Source: Pseudomonadota bacterium (GTDB lineage: Bacteria; Myxococcota_A; Polyangia; GCA-2747355). From it: a stretch of 64,000 nt of DNA. Each line of letters opens with the position of its first letter. Positions within the stretch are counted from its first letter, which is position 1. A program made the position numbers and the translations under genes. Below the pieces are notes generated by a model, which saw only the letters and a list, made by a program, of their open reading frames with translations, was not told where the DNA came from and did no database searches. The stretch covers positions 868,001-932,000 of the forward strand of contig JADJTL010000002.1 of NCBI GenBank assembly GCA_016711215.1, in the 5' to 3' direction. This document shows positions 62,808-64,000 of this stretch, piece by piece.

Positions 62808-64000
62808 GTGACTCTTTTCCTGCGACATAGGACCGTCGGACTCGCGCTGCTCGCCACGCTGGCTGCCGGCTGTGCGCCGCTCTCGGGCGGCGCTGCTTCC
62901 CCCGAGGCGCTGGCAGCCGAGGCTGCCGAGGCGCATGGCGACGAGGGTGAGCTGGTCGCGGGAATCGAGCTCGTCAGCTTCGGACCGAGCCTGAACGGCT
63001 CGGCCTGCAGCGACGCGCCCTTGCCGGAGCTGGAGATCATCGGCGCGGTAGACGCCGCCAGCCCGCCCGAGCCTTCGACGACCTGTGACGCGACGCCCAA
63101 GCCGGGGGTCCTGGCCTTTCGCGAGTTCGTCCTGAACCACTTCGCCTGCGGCAGCGACAACGGCATCGCTCGGACCTGCGGCAGCCGCGTCGGTGCGGAG
63201 CGCAGTGCTCACGTCGAGGGGCGCGCCTGGGATTGGGGCGTCAGCGGCTCGAGCGCGACGCGCGCCGCGGCCGAGGAGCTCCTGGCCTGGCTGCTGGCCT
63301 CGGATGCGACTGGAAGGCGCCACGCGAATGCCCGCCGCTGGGGCATCACCACAATCATTTACAACGAGCGCATCTGGTCGGCGAGCATCGATGAGGAGTG
63401 CGCCGAGGGCTGGAGCGAGCGCTGCACGCGCTACTGCAGCTCCTGTTCCGACTTGGCCCGCGCCGGACGCTCGGGCGACCTGCTGCACCGCAACCACGTT
63501 CACTTCAGCTTCAGCAGCGCTGGGGCCGGGATGCGGACCAGCTTCTTTACGGGTGGCTCCGTCGAGGCGCCGCAGTTCGCGACGGCGACCGGGACGAACG
63601 CGTCGGCTACAGTCGAGGCGGGGGACGGGGGGTCCTCGTGGTGGACCCTGCCCGACGCCAATAGGGTCGTCGAGCCGGCCGTGATCGCCGCGCGCAAGGC
63701 GGCGGCCACGGTGGCCGAGGCCGCAGAGCAGGCCTCCGAGTGGGCCGGAAGCGCCTGGAGCGGGACCGTCGACGCGGCCGCAGCGGCCTGGCCGGTCGGC
63801 TCGGTGGCGGGACTCTGGCGCTCTGATTCGACGACGACCGCGCCAAGCCTGCCGGGTTGGCAGCCAGCCGGGACGGCCTATCCGGCGACGACCTCTACTG
63901 GAACCTACGCTGGCTATGCTGGAACCTACGCTGGAACCTACGCTGGAACCTACGCTGGAACCTACGCTGGCTACGCGGGCAGCACCTATCAACCTGCGTA
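62808..64000 (+). CDS. Lipoprotein with LAS-type zinc-peptidase motifs and GTYA repeats (cut by window end)
   Basis: The frame opens at GTG 62808 and stays open to the right edge (397 codons). A lipobox 'LATLAAGC' gives Cys22. A Cys-rich domain (about 60-245) contains 'SAHVEGRAWDWG' (S133, H135, D142) and 'HRNHVHFSF' (H230, H232). SxHxxGxAxD with a later HxH is the zinc site of LAS-family peptidases (M15/VanY-like), which cut peptidoglycan. Six or more Cys nearby suggest disulfides. A low-complexity Ala-rich spacer ends in GTYA repeats. An open frame on the opposite strand (62766-63992) is a shadow. The start codon has no clear ribosome-binding site. Confidence 0.7.
   Translation, partial: MTLFLRHRTVGLALLATLAAGCAPLSGGAASPEALAAEAAEAHGDEGELVAGIELVSFGPSLNGSACSDAPLPELEIIGAVDAASPPEPSTTCDATPKPGVLAFREFVLNHFACGSDNGIARTCGSRVGAERSAHVEGRAWDWGVSGSSATRAAAEELLAWLLASDATGRRHANARRWGITTIIYNERIWSASIDEECAEGWSERCTRYCSSCSDLARAGRSGDLLHRNHVHFSFSSAGAGMRTSFFTGGSVEAPQFATATGTNASATVEAGDGGSSWWTLPDANRVVEPAVIAARKAAATVAEAAEQASEWAGSAWSGTVDAAAAAWPVGSVAGLWRSDSTTTAPSLPGWQPAGTAYPATTSTGTYAGYAGTYAGTYAGTYAGTYAGYAGSTYQPA
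63900..63968 (+). repeat. 12-bp tandem repeat (ggaacctacgct) coding for GTYA
   Basis: Five copies, four in perfect tandem at 63921-63968, with a related 9-base spacer unit (ggctatgct) after the first. They encode GTYA GYA GTYA GTYA GTYA GTYA, and the array may continue past the window. Confidence 0.92.

Noticed and set aside
62766..63992. A minus-strand open frame over the LAS-peptidase-like lipoprotein
   Set aside because: The plus strand has lipobox, zinc motifs and coded repeats. The minus frame only reflects the 'SSVGSSVG' translation of the repeat array.

Overview
The window is GC-rich DNA, densely coded on both strands. It looks like a chromosomal segment of a Myxococcota (myxobacteria-like deltaproteobacterial) genome. 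The reasons are Hanks-type Ser/Thr kinases, one of them degenerate; zinc-ribbon proteins with long Pro/Ala linkers; an AgmX/GltJ-like protein; Cys-rich and thrombospondin-type-3 lipoproteins carrying 'DNNCNG..DE' motifs; and an abundance of TPR proteins. Placement is inferred from gene content; no rRNA is present.

Layout. 1-500: end of an EAL-domain protein. 506-7097 (minus): a run of five genes, PhnD-like binding protein, TPR protein, degenerate receiver plus HATPase, STAS plus zinc ribbon, and a Leu/Ile/Val-type binding lipoprotein. It reads as sensing and partner switching, since no ABC permease or ATPase is present. 7389-8672: serS. 8891-18282: an envelope region with a zinc-ribbon/TPR membrane protein, an outer-membrane barrel, a Cys-rich Pal, a CpoB-like lipoprotein and an AgmX/GltJ-like protein. 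18468-20094: rmuC, split by a frameshift. 20337-30057: NmrA-like protein, SulP-STAS-carbonic anhydrase fusion, two lipoproteins, a gshA-type ligase and a DauA-like SulP transporter. 30054-35256 (minus): pckG, a small lipoprotein, ftsW and murG. 35406-38652: a predicted pseudokinase followed by pyrD. 38744-48297: a small secreted protein, then an active-looking kinase followed by a 2,370-residue TPR protein. 48321-53098: corA, pcnB and ilvD. 53158-53230: tRNA-Phe. 53401-58317: two tandem TonB-dependent receptors, the second frameshifted. 58333-62616: a small acidic protein, a ResB/CcsA-like cytochrome c assembly pair, a DUF4015 glycosidase-like protein and an EamA transporter. 62808-end: a lipoprotein with LAS-type zinc-peptidase motifs and GTYA repeats, running off the window.

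How the genes relate. Housekeeping genes (serS, ftsW, murG, pyrD, pckG, ilvD, pcnB, corA, rmuC, gshA) are interleaved with envelope and signalling genes. The most interesting parts are the transporter-less partner-switch operon, the kinase missing every catalytic acid, the three-domain SulP-STAS-carbonic anhydrase, the envelope cluster, the possible signal peptide on gshA, and two independent frameshifts in otherwise intact genes. No CRISPR array, insertion sequence, integrase or prophage was seen.
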